Source: Sphingomonas aliaeris (lineage in GTDB: Bacteria > Pseudomonadota > Alphaproteobacteria > Sphingomonadales > Sphingomonadaceae). Taken from it: a stretch of 64,000 bases of DNA. Shown piece by piece: positions 53,179 through 62,351 of this stretch. Location: assembly GCF_016743815.1 (NCBI RefSeq), contig NZ_CP061035.1, forward strand, positions 1,676,501 to 1,740,500, read 5' to 3'. Each line of letters starts with the position of its first letter. Position 1 is the stretch's first letter. Both the position numbers and the translations under genes were made by a program. The notes beneath the pieces were generated by a model, which did not search any database, had not been told where the DNA came from, and saw only the letters and a program-made list of their open reading frames with translations.

Positions 53179-54603
53179 TCAGGCAGGCTCGCCGACGATC
53201 GCCTTCAATTCCATGAAGTCGGCCAGCCCGTATTTGCCGCCTTCGCGGCCATTGCCCGACTGCTTGTAGCCGCCGAACGGCGTTCCGCCGCCGCCGCCCC
53301 AGGCGTTGATCGTCACCATCCCCGCGCGCAGCAACGGCGCGACCTTCGCCGCTTCCGCCGGGTCGCCGGAGATCGTCGCGGACAGGCCGTAATCGGTGTC
53401 GTTGGCCATCTCGACCGCCTGTTCGCCATCGTCATAGCTGGTGATCGTCGCCACCGGGCCGAACACTTCCTCGCGGTAGATGCGCATCTCGGGCGTCACG
53501 TCCGCGAACAGGGTTGGCCGGACGAAGAAGCCGGAATTGCGCCCATCCGGACGGCCAGTCCCACCCGTGACGAGCGTGGCGCCCTCGTCGATCGCGGACT
53601 GGATCAGGCCCTGGATCTTCTCATATTGCGCCTTGTTGACGACCGGGCCGATATGCGCGCCCATCACGCTCGCGCCGTCCACCTGCGTCTTTTCCATGAT
53701 CGACTTGACGATCTCGGTCGCCTCCGCGGTCTGGCTCTTATGGACCAGCAGCCGCGTCGGCGCGATGCAGCTTTGTCCGCTATTGACGAGCACGCCCGCC
53801 ACCGTCGGCGGCAGCACCGTGGCAAGGTCCGCGCCTTCGAGGACGAGGTTCGGTGCCTTGCCACCCAGTTCCTGATGCACGCGCTTGACCGTCGCGGCGG
53901 CCGCCTGCGCGACCGCGATTCCGGCGCGCGTCGACCCGGTGAAGCTCACCATGTCCACGTCGCGATGCGTGGACAGCGCCGCGCCCACGCCCGGACCGTC
54001 GCCATTGACCAGGTTGAACACGCCCGCCGGAACGCCCGCCTTGTCCAGAATTTCCGCCAGAATGACCGCGCACCCCGGCGCCTCTTCCGACGGCTTAAGG
54101 ATCATCGTGTCGCCGGCGGCCAGTGCAGGGGCGACTTTCGCGCAAATCTGATTGAGCGGCCAGTTCCACGGCGTGATCATCGCGACGACGCCGAGCGGCT
54201 CGTGCACCGCGCGATTCTTGCCGATCCGCTCCGAAAATTCGAACTCCTGCAACGCCTTGAGCGTGCCCATGAAGTAGCCGAGACCAGCGGGAGCCTGTGC
54301 CGCATTGGCGAAGCCGATCGGCGCCCCCATTTCCTCGCTGGTCGCCGCGGCAAGATCGGGCATCCGTGCCTTATATTCGGCGATGACGCGCTCCAGCAGC
54401 GCCACCCGCTCCTCGACCGATGTTCGCGAATAGCTCCGGAACGCTTTCTTGGCGGCGGCCACCGCCTTGTCGACATCCGCCGGGCTACCCAGCGTGATCT
54501 CGCTGACGGGCTGTTCCGTCGACGGATCGATTACCTCGTGCCGCGTCCCGCCCTCGCTCTCTACCCACGCGCCGTCGATATAGTGCTTGAGATAGCTCTT
54601 CAT
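53179..54603 (-). CDS. Aldehyde dehydrogenase family protein
   Basis: 474-residue NAD(P)-dependent dehydrogenase. The general base E245 is in VHQELGGKAPNLV and the nucleophile C279 in VNSGQSCIAPTR. NAD-binding FTGSTRAGIAVAQAA and the C-terminal GGGGTPFGGYKQSGNGREGG are present. The substrate aldehyde is unknown. Start ATG 54603 (MKSYLKHYIDGAWVESEGG) matches the family. It is divergent from the quinone oxidoreductase gene, 58 nt downstream of kynA's start region on the same strand. Confidence 0.93.
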   Translation of the reverse strand: MKSYLKHYIDGAWVESEGGTRHEVIDPSTEQPVSEITLGSPADVDKAVAAAKKAFRSYSRTSVEERVALLERVIAEYKARMPDLAAATSEEMGAPIGFANAAQAPAGLGYFMGTLKALQEFEFSERIGKNRAVHEPLGVVAMITPWNWPLNQICAKVAPALAAGDTMILKPSEEAPGCAVILAEILDKAGVPAGVFNLVNGDGPGVGAALSTHRDVDMVSFTGSTRAGIAVAQAAAATVKRVHQELGGKAPNLVLEGADLATVLPPTVAGVLVNSGQSCIAPTRLLVHKSQTAEATEIVKSIMEKTQVDGASVMGAHIGPVVNKAQYEKIQGLIQSAIDEGATLVTGGTGRPDGRNSGFFVRPTLFADVTPEMRIYREEVFGPVATITSYDDGEQAVEMANDTDYGLSATISGDPAEAAKVAPLLRAGMVTINAWGGGGGTPFGGYKQSGNGREGGKYGLADFMELKAIVGEPA

Positions 54604-54725
54604 GATCGTCTCCATGTTTTTTCGAAGATGCGGTACGCTTGGACGAATAGATGGCGCGGGGCGGGATCGGTTGCAACCTGAAACGCGAAGCCTACGTTCA
54701 TCCGACAGCTTCAGGAGATCGACCG

Positions 54726-55700
54726 ATGGACCGCGCAGCCCGCATCACGAAGACCGGTGGCCCGGAGGTGATCGAATGGGTCGATGTCGATCTGCCCGAT
54801 CCTTCACCGGGTGAAGTGCGGATGCGGAACACTGCGGTCGGGCTGAATTACATAGACGTCTATTTCCGCACTGGCCTGTATCCCGCGCAACTGCCCACCG
54901 GTCTGGGCTCGGAGGCCGTCGGCGTGGTCGAGGCGGTGGGGGAGGGCGTCGATACGCTCGCGGTCGGCGATCGCGTCGGCACGTTCGGCCCGACGCACGG
55001 CGCCTATTCAACCGCGCGCAACGTCCCGGCATCGTCGTTGATGAAGGTCCCGGACGGCGTGGACGACAGGATTGCGGCGGCCTTGTTCCTGAAGGGATGC
55101 ACTGCGGAATTTCTTGTCGAACGCTGCGCGAATGTCCGGCCGGGCCAGACCGTTCTCGTCCACGCGGCGGCGGGCGGGGTCGGGCATCTGCTGGTCGGCT
55201 GGCTCAAGCATATCGGCGCAACCGTCATCGGCACGGTCGGTTCGCCCGAAAAGGCCGCGCAGGCGACCGCCGCCGGCGCGGACCACGTCCTTCTCCACAA
55301 ACAGGTCGATGTCGCGAAGGAAGTCCGCGCGCTGACCGGCGGCAAGGGCGCGGACGTCGTGCTCGACGGCGTCGGCAAGGCGATGTGGGACGTCTCGCTG
55401 GCCAGCACCGCGCGGCGCGGGCTGATCGTCAGCTACGGCAACGCCAGCGGCGCGGTGGACGGCGTCAATCTCGGCATATTGGCACGACACGGATCGCTGT
55501 TCGTCTCGCGCCCGACCCTCTTCGACTATTACGTCACCCCGGAGGAACGACAGGCCGGCGTAGACCGCGTGTTTGAGATGCTCGCCAAGGGCGCGATCGT
55601 CCCGGAAATCGGCCAGACCTTCCCCCTCGAAGACGCCGCCGAAGCCCACCGCGCGTTGGAAGCGGGGGAGACCAAAGGCGCGACGGTGCTGATCCCCTGA
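54726..55700 (+). CDS. Quinone oxidoreductase (zeta-crystallin-like)
   Basis: 324-residue NADPH:quinone reductase of the medium-chain dehydrogenase superfamily without zinc. It has MDRAARITKTGGPEVIEWVD, NTAVGLNYIDVYFRTGLYPA, GLGSEAVGVVEAVGEGVDTL and the cofactor loop VHAAAGGVGHLLVGWLKHIG. It reduces quinones by one electron and may protect against redox stress. ATG 54726 fits the family start. It is divergent from the aldehyde dehydrogenase gene. Confidence 0.93.
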   Translation: MDRAARITKTGGPEVIEWVDVDLPDPSPGEVRMRNTAVGLNYIDVYFRTGLYPAQLPTGLGSEAVGVVEAVGEGVDTLAVGDRVGTFGPTHGAYSTARNVPASSLMKVPDGVDDRIAAALFLKGCTAEFLVERCANVRPGQTVLVHAAAGGVGHLLVGWLKHIGATVIGTVGSPEKAAQATAAGADHVLLHKQVDVAKEVRALTGGKGADVVLDGVGKAMWDVSLASTARRGLIVSYGNASGAVDGVNLGILARHGSLFVSRPTLFDYYVTPEERQAGVDRVFEMLAKGAIVPEIGQTFPLEDAAEAHRALEAGETKGATVLIP

Positions 55701-55750
55701 TCACTGGCGATTGTCGGGCGCCCATCACACGATGGGTGACGTTCGCCGGA

Positions 55751-56605
55751 TTATTGCGGACGGTTGGATGCGAGTGGCAGGATCGCGATATCCGGCCGGG
55801 CCGAGGGCGCCGCGGCCGTCGGAGCGGCAGCAACGACCGGCCCGGGCGCCGCACCGGCAGCAGCGGTCGTTTTGTCCGTCTTCGCGGTATCCGTCGCGGT
55901 GAATTTCGCCGTGTCTGCATTGAGTTCGTTCTTCTGCTTGGCCGCCGATTGACCCAGCAGGTTGTCCATGCCCAGGAACGAGCACAGGTTGGCGTAGCGA
56001 AGGACTGTCGATTGGGCGGTGCCGTAATCTCGCGGCAGATTTTCGTCTTTTTGTAGAATGCGGGCGCGAAAATTGTCCTGCGCTGCAAAGACGAGCGTCT
56101 GGACGTTGCTGAGATCGGGCGAAACCACGAAGGCGTCATCGTAATTCCGCCAGGTTGAGTCGGCGAGGCCGACGGTCGCGGCGAGGCCCGTCACCGCGGC
56201 TTCCCCGGCCTTGGCGAGACCCAATACGGTCGTCATGATCGTTCCGACGTCGTTCGTCAGCGTCCGGCCGAATTGGCGACGGCGATATGCTTCGTCGGTT
56301 TTGGCAAAGAAATTTGCGCAATAGGCATCCGACAACGCAAATCCCACACCAAGATAGACCCGCATACTCCTCTTGCCTTCGGTCGTGTCCTCAAATGCTT
56401 CCAGTTTGTAGGTAGCCTTGATCAACGCGTCATATAGCGGGCGGATCATCGCCTCCTGCGTCCCCTCCGTACCTTTCTTCGGCCGGTACGGCTCCTGAAA
56501 GACCGAGACGGGATTCTTGGGAGTGCCAAGTGCGGTGTTCAAACTCGTGGACGTGCATCCCGTCAGTGCCACGGTCATCATTACCGCTGTTACGATCACT
56601 CTCAT
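55751..56605 (-). CDS. Hypothetical outer-membrane-type lipoprotein
   Basis: 284 residues. The signal MRVIVTAVMMTVALTGC has a lipobox LTGC with Cys17. The mature part has KRSMRVYLGVGFALSDAYCA, FFAKTDEAYRRRQFGRTLTN and an Ala/Pro-rich tail, which could span the periplasm. No family is recognised. It ends facing the quinone reductase gene. Downstream at 55724-55742 a small inverted repeat (CCCATC-ACAC-GATGGG) may mark the shared transcript end. Confidence 0.7.
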   Translation of the reverse strand: MRVIVTAVMMTVALTGCTSTSLNTALGTPKNPVSVFQEPYRPKKGTEGTQEAMIRPLYDALIKATYKLEAFEDTTEGKRSMRVYLGVGFALSDAYCANFFAKTDEAYRRRQFGRTLTNDVGTIMTTVLGLAKAGEAAVTGLAATVGLADSTWRNYDDAFVVSPDLSNVQTLVFAAQDNFRARILQKDENLPRDYGTAQSTVLRYANLCSFLGMDNLLGQSAAKQKNELNADTAKFTATDTAKTDKTTAAAGAAPGPVVAAAPTAAAPSARPDIAILPLASNRPQ

Positions 56606-56687
56606 GTCATGTCCCCCGACGCTCGATATCGAGGGAACCTGAAAGACGACTGCCCGGCAGGCAATGGATTGCCACCGTAATCGACAT

Positions 56688-56724
56688 AAAAAAGGGGCGC
56701 CGACTTTCGCCGACACCCCCTTTT
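56688..56724 (-). terminator. Rho-independent terminator of the glnBA transcript
   Basis: On the minus strand GGGGTGTCGGC-GAAA-GTCGGCGCCCC forms an 11-bp stem (with G-U pairs) closed by a GAAA tetraloop, followed by TTTTTTATG. It begins 25 nt after the glnA stop. Confidence 0.88.
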
Positions 56725-56743
56725 CCAAAGTAAAGGTAAGAAC

Positions 56744-58156
56744 TCAGTAGCTGTAGTACATGTCGTATTCGACCGGGCTCGGGGTCATTTCCCAACGTGC
56801 CACGTCGACCATTTTCAGTTCGATGTAGGATTCGATCTGATCGGCGGTGAACACGTCGCCCTTCAACAGGAAGGCGTGGTCTGCGGCCAGGCAGTCCAGC
56901 GCTTCCCGCAGCGATGCGCACACGGTCGGCACTTCGGCCAGTTCTTCCGGCGGCAGGTCGTACAGATTCTTGTCCATCGCCTCGCCCGGATGCGTCTTGT
57001 TCTGGATCCCGTCCAGACCAGCCATCAGCAGCGCAGCATAGCAGAGATACGGGTTCGCCATCGCATCGGGGAAACGCACCTCGACGCGCTTCGCCTTCGC
57101 GCCCGTTCCGTACGGAATGCGGCACGATGCCGAGCGGTTGCGCGCCGAATAGGCCAGCAGCACCGGCGCTTCATAGCCCGGAACCAGCCGCTTGTAGCTG
57201 TTGGTCGACGGGTTGGTGAAGGCGTTCAGCGCCTTGGCATGCTTGATGATCCCGCCGATGAAATACAGGCAGGTATCCGACAGGCCGGCATAGCCGTTGC
57301 CGGCGAACAGCGGGTTGCCCTTTTCCCAGATCGAGAGGTGGGTGTGCATGCCCGAACCGTTATCTTCCTTGATCGGCTTCGGCATGAACGTCACGGTCTT
57401 GCCATAAGCGGCAGCGACCTGATGGCAGACATACTTGTAGATCTGCATGCGATCGGCAGTCAGCGTCAGCGTGCCGAACGTCAGGCCCAGTTCGTGCTGC
57501 CCGGCAGCGACTTCGTGGTGATGCTTGTCGCACGGCAGGCCCATTTCGAGCATCGTCGACACCATTTCGCCACGGATATCGACCGCGCTGTCGACCGGAC
57601 CGACCGGGAAATAGCCGCCCTTCGCGCGCGGACGATGGCCGAGGTTTCCGCCCTCATACGCCGTGCCGGTGTTGGTCGGCAGCTCGATATCATCGATCTT
57701 GTAATAGGACGTGGCGTAGCTCGTTTCGAACTGCACGTTGTCGAACATGAAGAATTCGGCTTCCGGGCCGATATAGATCGTGTCGCCGATGCCCGTCGTC
57801 TTCAGATAGGCTTCCGAACGCTTCGCGGTCGACCGCGGATCGCGGGCGTACAGTTCACCGGTCGAGGGCTCGACGATGTCGCACACCAGGATCAGCATCG
57901 GCGTCGCCGAGAACGGATCGGTCCATACCGCGTCCAGATCGGGCTTCAGGATCATGTCGGACTCGTTGATCGCCTTCCAGCCGTCGATCGACGATCCGTC
58001 GAACATGAACCCGTCGTCCAGTTCGTCCTCGCCCACGACACCCGCGACCATCGTCAGATGCTGCCACTTGCCCTTGGGATCGGTGAAACGCAGGTCGATC
58101 CACTCGATCTCCTGATCCTTAACCATCTTCAGAACGTCTTTTGCGGTGTTAGCCAT
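56744..58156 (-). CDS. glnA: Glutamine synthetase, type I
   Basis: 470-residue dodecameric enzyme that makes glutamine from glutamate, ammonia and ATP. The N-terminal beta-grasp has [20 protein letters not shown]. The latch loop [20 protein letters not shown], metal-binding [20 protein letters not shown], and the ATP and active-site blocks [15 protein letters not shown] and [20 protein letters not shown] are all present. The adenylylation Tyr is about Y399 in [10 protein letters not shown], so GlnE control is expected. It is downstream of glnB in one operon and ends at a strong terminator. Confidence 0.98.
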   Translation of the reverse strand: MANTAKDVLKMVKDQEIEWIDLRFTDPKGKWQHLTMVAGVVGEDELDDGFMFDGSSIDGWKAINESDMILKPDLDAVWTDPFSATPMLILVCDIVEPSTGELYARDPRSTAKRSEAYLKTTGIGDTIYIGPEAEFFMFDNVQFETSYATSYYKIDDIELPTNTGTAYEGGNLGHRPRAKGGYFPVGPVDSAVDIRGEMVSTMLEMGLPCDKHHHEVAAGQHELGLTFGTLTLTADRMQIYKYVCHQVAAAYGKTVTFMPKPIKEDNGSGMHTHLSIWEKGNPLFAGNGYAGLSDTCLYFIGGIIKHAKALNAFTNPSTNSYKRLVPGYEAPVLLAYSARNRSASCRIPYGTGAKAKRVEVRFPDAMANPYLCYAALLMAGLDGIQNKTHPGEAMDKNLYDLPPEELAEVPTVCASLREALDCLAADHAFLLKGDVFTADQIESYIELKMVDVARWEMTPSPVEYDMYYSY

Positions 58157-58289
58157 AAAGCCCCATGCCCTTTCGTGTTCGATAGTCAGCCCGACGGAAT
58201 CGGGAATGAAGTTGCCCCGGTAAGTTCACGCTCTCACGAAATGTTGCGCTGCGTCAAACCGAGGGGGAGAATTAAATGCGCGGTCCCGG

Positions 58290-58679
<390 letters not shown>

Positions 58680-58830
58680 TTACAACAACCGTGCCAGTCG
58701 CGCGAGGGGCGGGAATGCGTCGTTCGGCCGATTCCGGCGGGTTAACGAATGCCTAACGCGGGGGCAAAGCGGGGAGGGTGCCCGCTTTTCGGGCATGCGC
58801 CACCCTCGAGCGAATGTCGTCCGCGGAAAC

Positions 58831-59655
58831 TCAGTAAGGCGGCTTGTCGAACCCGCCGGGGCTGGTCGTGAAGATCTCGCACCCATCCTCGGTGATACCG
58901 ATCGAATGCTCAAACTGCGCGGACAGCGACCGGTCGCGCGTCACCGCCGTCCAGCCGTCATCCAGCAGCTTCACGTCCGGACGCCCGATATTGATCATCG
59001 GTTCGATCGTGAAGATCATGCCGGGCCGCAATTCCGGGCCTGTGCCCGGACGGCCGACATGCACCACTTCCGGTGCGTCGTGGAACAACTGGCCCACGCC
59101 ATGCCCGCAGAAATCGCGCACCACGCCATACCGATGCTTCTCGGCATGCGCCTGGATCACGTGCGCGACGTCGCCCATCGTATTGCCGGGCCTGGCCTGC
59201 TCGATGCCCAGCATCAGGCATTCATACGTCACCTCGACCAGCCGCTTCGCCTTGATCGGCACGTCGCCGACCAGATACATGCGGCTGGAATCGCCGTGCC
59301 AGTCATCGACGATCGGGGTCACGTCGATGTTGACGATATCGCCGCTTTTCAGCGTCTTGATGCCCGGAATGCCGTGGCAGACGACGTGGTTGATCGAGAT
59401 GCAGCTGGCATGCGTATAGCCGCGATAGCCCAATGTCGCCGGCACGCCGCCGCGATCCACGATGAAATTGCGGATCAGATCGTCCAGTTCGCCCGTCGTC
59501 ACCCCGGGCACGACGTGCGGCACGATCATGTCGAGCGTCTCGGCGGCCAGCCGACCGGCCTTGTGCATCCCGTCGAACGCGCTGCGTCCGTGAAGCTTGA
59601 TCGCCCCGGTGCGGGCCTGCGGAGCGTCTTCGGTGATGGTTACGTATTCGGTCAT
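58831..59655 (-). CDS. map: Methionine aminopeptidase, type I
   Basis: 274-residue metalloenzyme that removes the N-terminal Met from nascent proteins. Metal and active-site blocks are YRGYTHASCISINHVVCHGI, VNIDVTPIVDDWHGDSSRMY with the two Asp ligands, FCGHGVGQLFHDAPEVVHVG with the His, and FTIEPMINIG with the Glu. An N-terminal extension of about 30 residues precedes the FDGMHKAGRLAAETLDMI start of homology. It is divergent from the CinA-like gene. Confidence 0.97.
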   Translation of the reverse strand: MTEYVTITEDAPQARTGAIKLHGRSAFDGMHKAGRLAAETLDMIVPHVVPGVTTGELDDLIRNFIVDRGGVPATLGYRGYTHASCISINHVVCHGIPGIKTLKSGDIVNIDVTPIVDDWHGDSSRMYLVGDVPIKAKRLVEVTYECLMLGIEQARPGNTMGDVAHVIQAHAEKHRYGVVRDFCGHGVGQLFHDAPEVVHVGRPGTGPELRPGMIFTIEPMINIGRPDVKLLDDGWTAVTRDRSLSAQFEHSIGITEDGCEIFTTSPGGFDKPPY

Positions 59656-59719
59656 GCGCCATATATAGCGACAATCGCCGGGCTTTGCGAGATGGCGCGC
59701 GAGCGTCTATGCCACCCGC

Positions 59720-60496
59720 ATGAACCAATCCGTGACCGCCAACCCGCCCCGCATCTGGACCGCCGCGCTGCTCGTCATTGGCGACGAGATCCTGTCCGGC
59801 CGCACGCAGGACAAGAACGTCGCGCAGATCGCCACCTGGCTCAACGTGCAGGGCATCCGGCTGGCGGAGGTGCGCGTCGTCGCAGACAAGACGGACGCGA
59901 TCGTCGAGGCGGTCAACATTCTGCGCGCCCGCAACGATTACCTGTTCACCACGGGCGGCATCGGCCCGACGCATGACGACATCACCGTCGATGCGATCGC
60001 CGAGGCACTCGGCGTCGCGGTCGTGCATCATCCGCAGGCCGTCGCGGTGCTCGAACGATATTACGAGACGCGCGGCGGCCTCACCGAGACGCGCAAACGC
60101 ATGGCGCGCGTGCCGGACGGGGCGGACCTGATCGAAAACCGCATGTCGGGCGCGCCCGGCATCCATATTGACAACATCTTCATCATGGCCGGTGTGCCGC
60201 ACATCACCGCCGGCATGCTGGATGCGCTGACCGGTACGCTGGAAGGCGGGCTGCCTGTCCTGTCGAAAACGATCGGCTGCTGGGTCGCCGAAAGCGAGAT
60301 TGCGGAGGTCCTGCGTACCGCCGAGAAGACGCACGAAGGCGTCGCGATCGGCAGCTATCCGTTCTTTCGTGAAGGCCGGACCGGCGCGAATTTCGTCGTC
60401 CGCGCGACCGATCCCGAACTTCTCGACCGTTGCATCGTTGACCTGACCGACGCCCTGGTCGCCACCGGGCGCGACGTGACGGCGGGCGGCATCTGA
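59720..60496 (+). CDS. CinA/MoaB-like molybdopterin-binding domain protein
   Basis: 258 residues with a MoCF-type fold: ALLVIGDEILSGRTQDKNVA then TTGGIGPTHDDITVDAIAEA. The C-terminal extension contains FIMAGVPHITAGMLDALTGT. The family is named competence/damage-inducible protein A, but it has only the N-terminal domain and no C-terminal deamidase. Function here is uncertain; related proteins have pyrophosphatase or molybdopterin roles. It is followed 17 nt later by a small lipoprotein gene. Confidence 0.85.
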   Translation: MNQSVTANPPRIWTAALLVIGDEILSGRTQDKNVAQIATWLNVQGIRLAEVRVVADKTDAIVEAVNILRARNDYLFTTGGIGPTHDDITVDAIAEALGVAVVHHPQAVAVLERYYETRGGLTETRKRMARVPDGADLIENRMSGAPGIHIDNIFIMAGVPHITAGMLDALTGTLEGGLPVLSKTIGCWVAESEIAEVLRTAEKTHEGVAIGSYPFFREGRTGANFVVRATDPELLDRCIVDLTDALVATGRDVTAGGI

Positions 60497-60513
60497 TTTC
60501 GGGAGAAGCGACT

Positions 60514-60858
60514 GTGAACAAGACGATCGTCGGAATGGTTCTGGCCTGCGCCATGCTCACCGGCTGCGGCAATCCGCCACCCCGCAGCGACGCGACCACG
60601 AAGGCCGCCGATGCCGGCCCGGATCCGATGGAGGCAAAGATCGCCGCTCTGTCCCCCACGCTGCAACGCACGACGTTCTTTCGCGCGATCAACGATGCGA
60701 ATTACGATTGCCAGAACATCGTCAACGTCGTCCCGCGCGGCCGGATCGACGGCAAGCTCAACTGGGCGGTCGAATGCAATCGCGGTGCGCAATATATCGT
60801 CGAACTCCAGCGTGGCGGCATCTTCCACGTCAGCGGCGTGCCGAAGAATTATCGCTAG
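60514..60858 (+). CDS. Small hypothetical lipoprotein
   Basis: 114 residues. The lipobox is LTGC with Cys18. The mature part is polar and has two Cys that could form a disulfide, in NYDCQNIV and AVECNRGAQY, plus LSPTLQRTTFFRAINDANYD. No family is recognised. It is likely cotranscribed with the CinA-like gene, 17 nt upstream. Confidence 0.7.
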   Translation: MNKTIVGMVLACAMLTGCGNPPPRSDATTKAADAGPDPMEAKIAALSPTLQRTTFFRAINDANYDCQNIVNVVPRGRIDGKLNWAVECNRGAQYIVELQRGGIFHVSGVPKNYR

Positions 60859-60951
60859 CTGGAGAATCTGCGCACTTTCTTCAAGGCGATACGGCTTTTC
60901 AGGCGGTCTAAGCCCGTTAGGCACCTTGCGCCTACCCAGTACACTATTATC

Positions 60952-60961
60952 TAGCGCGCTA
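60952..60961. promoter_or_regulatory. Palindrome overlapping the MarR-type start
   Basis: TAGCGCGCTA is a perfect 10-nt palindrome touching the ATG at 60961. TATTAT at 60945-60950 may be a -10 box, in which case the message would be almost leaderless and the palindrome would sit at the start site, a natural place for autorepression. Confidence 0.4.
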
Positions 60962-61440
60962 TGCAAATGACGAAATCCTCCTCGTCGCATGCGCCGGATT
61001 TGGTCGGCGTAGGCAATCAATTGTCGTTTGCCGTCTACGGCGCGGCCAACCGTATGGTACGGATGCACAAGCCGTTCTTGGAACCGCTGCAGCTGACCTT
61101 TCCCCAATATCTGGTCCTGCTCGAACTATTCGCCGGTGCGCCGCGGACCGTCGGGGAATTGGGACGGAAGCTCGGCATGGATACCGGGACGATCACGCCC
61201 TTGCTCAAACGGCTGGCGGCATCGGGTCGGGTGACGCGTGTGCGCGATCGCACTGACGAGCGTCGCGTGCTGGTCGATCTTACCCCCGAGGGCGAAGAGC
61301 TGCGGGCCCCGGTGAAAGCCGTCGGCGGGCAAATTCGCGCTGCCTGCAAGCTCGATGAAGATAGCGCCGCTGTCTTTCAGCGGGCGCTCGACGATTTTGC
61401 CCGGCCGTCTGCCGGAGATCCGGCGGCCGACCGCCTCTAA
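60961..61440 (+). CDS. MarR/OhrR-family regulator without the redox cysteine
   Basis: 159-residue winged-helix repressor. The motif GNQLSFAVYGAANRMVRMHK matches OhrR-type N-termini, where QLCFALY carries the redox Cys; here that position is Ser22. The helix-turn-helix is in VGELGRKLGMDTGTITPLLK and the wing in VTRVRDRTDERRVLVDLTPE. The only Cys is in RAACKLDED near the C-terminus. It probably senses something other than peroxide thiol oxidation. It is followed on the same strand by an NADP-binding oxidoreductase and a flavin monooxygenase gene, its likely targets. Confidence 0.88.
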   Translation: MQMTKSSSSHAPDLVGVGNQLSFAVYGAANRMVRMHKPFLEPLQLTFPQYLVLLELFAGAPRTVGELGRKLGMDTGTITPLLKRLAASGRVTRVRDRTDERRVLVDLTPEGEELRAPVKAVGGQIRAACKLDEDSAAVFQRALDDFARPSAGDPAADRL

Positions 61441-61514
61441 TCATCTTTTCGGGTCGTTCGGATCCAGGCGGTTGGCGGCGTCGGGCGACGAAGATGAGCA
61501 TAAGGAGTAGACGA

Positions 61515-62261
61515 ATGAAAATCGGGATACTTGGAAGCGGCAATATCGCCACGACGCTCGTGCGAACTTTCAGTAAAGCCGGACATGACGTGAAGGTTGG
61601 CAACTCACGCGGGCCTGATACCATCGATCCCGCCTTGCTATCGTTCGGCGCGCGCGCAACGACGTCGGCGGAGGCGGTGGTCGGTATGGACGTCGTGATC
61701 CTGTCGATACCCTTCGGCAAGATACCGGATGTCGCCCCTTTGCTGTCCGCTCTGCCCGACAATGTCGTGGTGATCGACACGTCGAATTACTATCCTGAGC
61801 GCGACGGACGGATCGAAGCCGTCGAGGCGGGGCAGGTCGAGAGTCTGTGGGTGGCGGAGCAGATCGGACGGCCGATTGCAAAAGCCTGGAATGCGATCGG
61901 AACCGACGCACTCGCACACAAGGCTGTACCCGCGGGAGCGCCTGGGCGGATTGCGCTTCCGGTGGCTGCCGACAGAGACGGGGACCGGCAAGTCGCGATG
62001 GCGCTGGTCGAGGATACCGGCCTCGATGCCGTCGATGCGGGTGATCTGGCCGGCTCCTGGCGCCAGCAGCCTGGTGCGCCGGCATATTGCACCAATCTCA
62101 CCCGTGACGAAATCGCCGGAGCGCTGGCGTCCGCAGAGAGGGCAAGGCTGCCCAGGCGCCGCGACTTGGCGATCGCAGTATTGACGGAACGGATGGAGGG
62201 CGCGGCTGTGGAGCCGGATCCGGAGTTTCTGCCGCGCCTGAACCGCATCCTCTACATGTAA
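61515..62261 (+). CDS. NADP-binding oxidoreductase, F420-NADP reductase-like
   Basis: 248 residues. The Rossmann motif MKIGILGSGNIATTLVRTFS and the GNSRGPDTIDPALL region resemble the NADPH-binding F420-dependent reductase family; VVGMDVVILSIPFGKIPDVA is another family block. There is no sign that the organism makes F420, so the true partner is unknown. An AAGGAG ribosome-binding site precedes ATG 61515. It lies between the MarR gene and the flavin monooxygenase gene. Confidence 0.82.
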   Translation: MKIGILGSGNIATTLVRTFSKAGHDVKVGNSRGPDTIDPALLSFGARATTSAEAVVGMDVVILSIPFGKIPDVAPLLSALPDNVVVIDTSNYYPERDGRIEAVEAGQVESLWVAEQIGRPIAKAWNAIGTDALAHKAVPAGAPGRIALPVAADRDGDRQVAMALVEDTGLDAVDAGDLAGSWRQQPGAPAYCTNLTRDEIAGALASAERARLPRRRDLAIAVLTERMEGAAVEPDPEFLPRLNRILYM

Positions 62262-62351
62262 ACGGGGCCGTGTAGCCGGGGTGAAAGGCTACCGATCCAG
62301 ATGCTTTTTCGTGCGGACACCCATGTGCGCGCCAGATCGGAATGACCGGAA

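Noticed and set aside
58157..58289. Riboswitch or NtrC/sigma-54 site ahead of glnA
   Set aside because: The 133-nt spacer shows no recognisable riboswitch core and no GG-N10-GC sigma-54 promoter.
59720..60496. Evidence for natural competence from the CinA-like and ComM-like genes
   Set aside because: The CinA-like protein has only the molybdopterin-fold domain, and YifB/ComM proteins are widespread in non-competent bacteria; no DNA-uptake genes are in the window.
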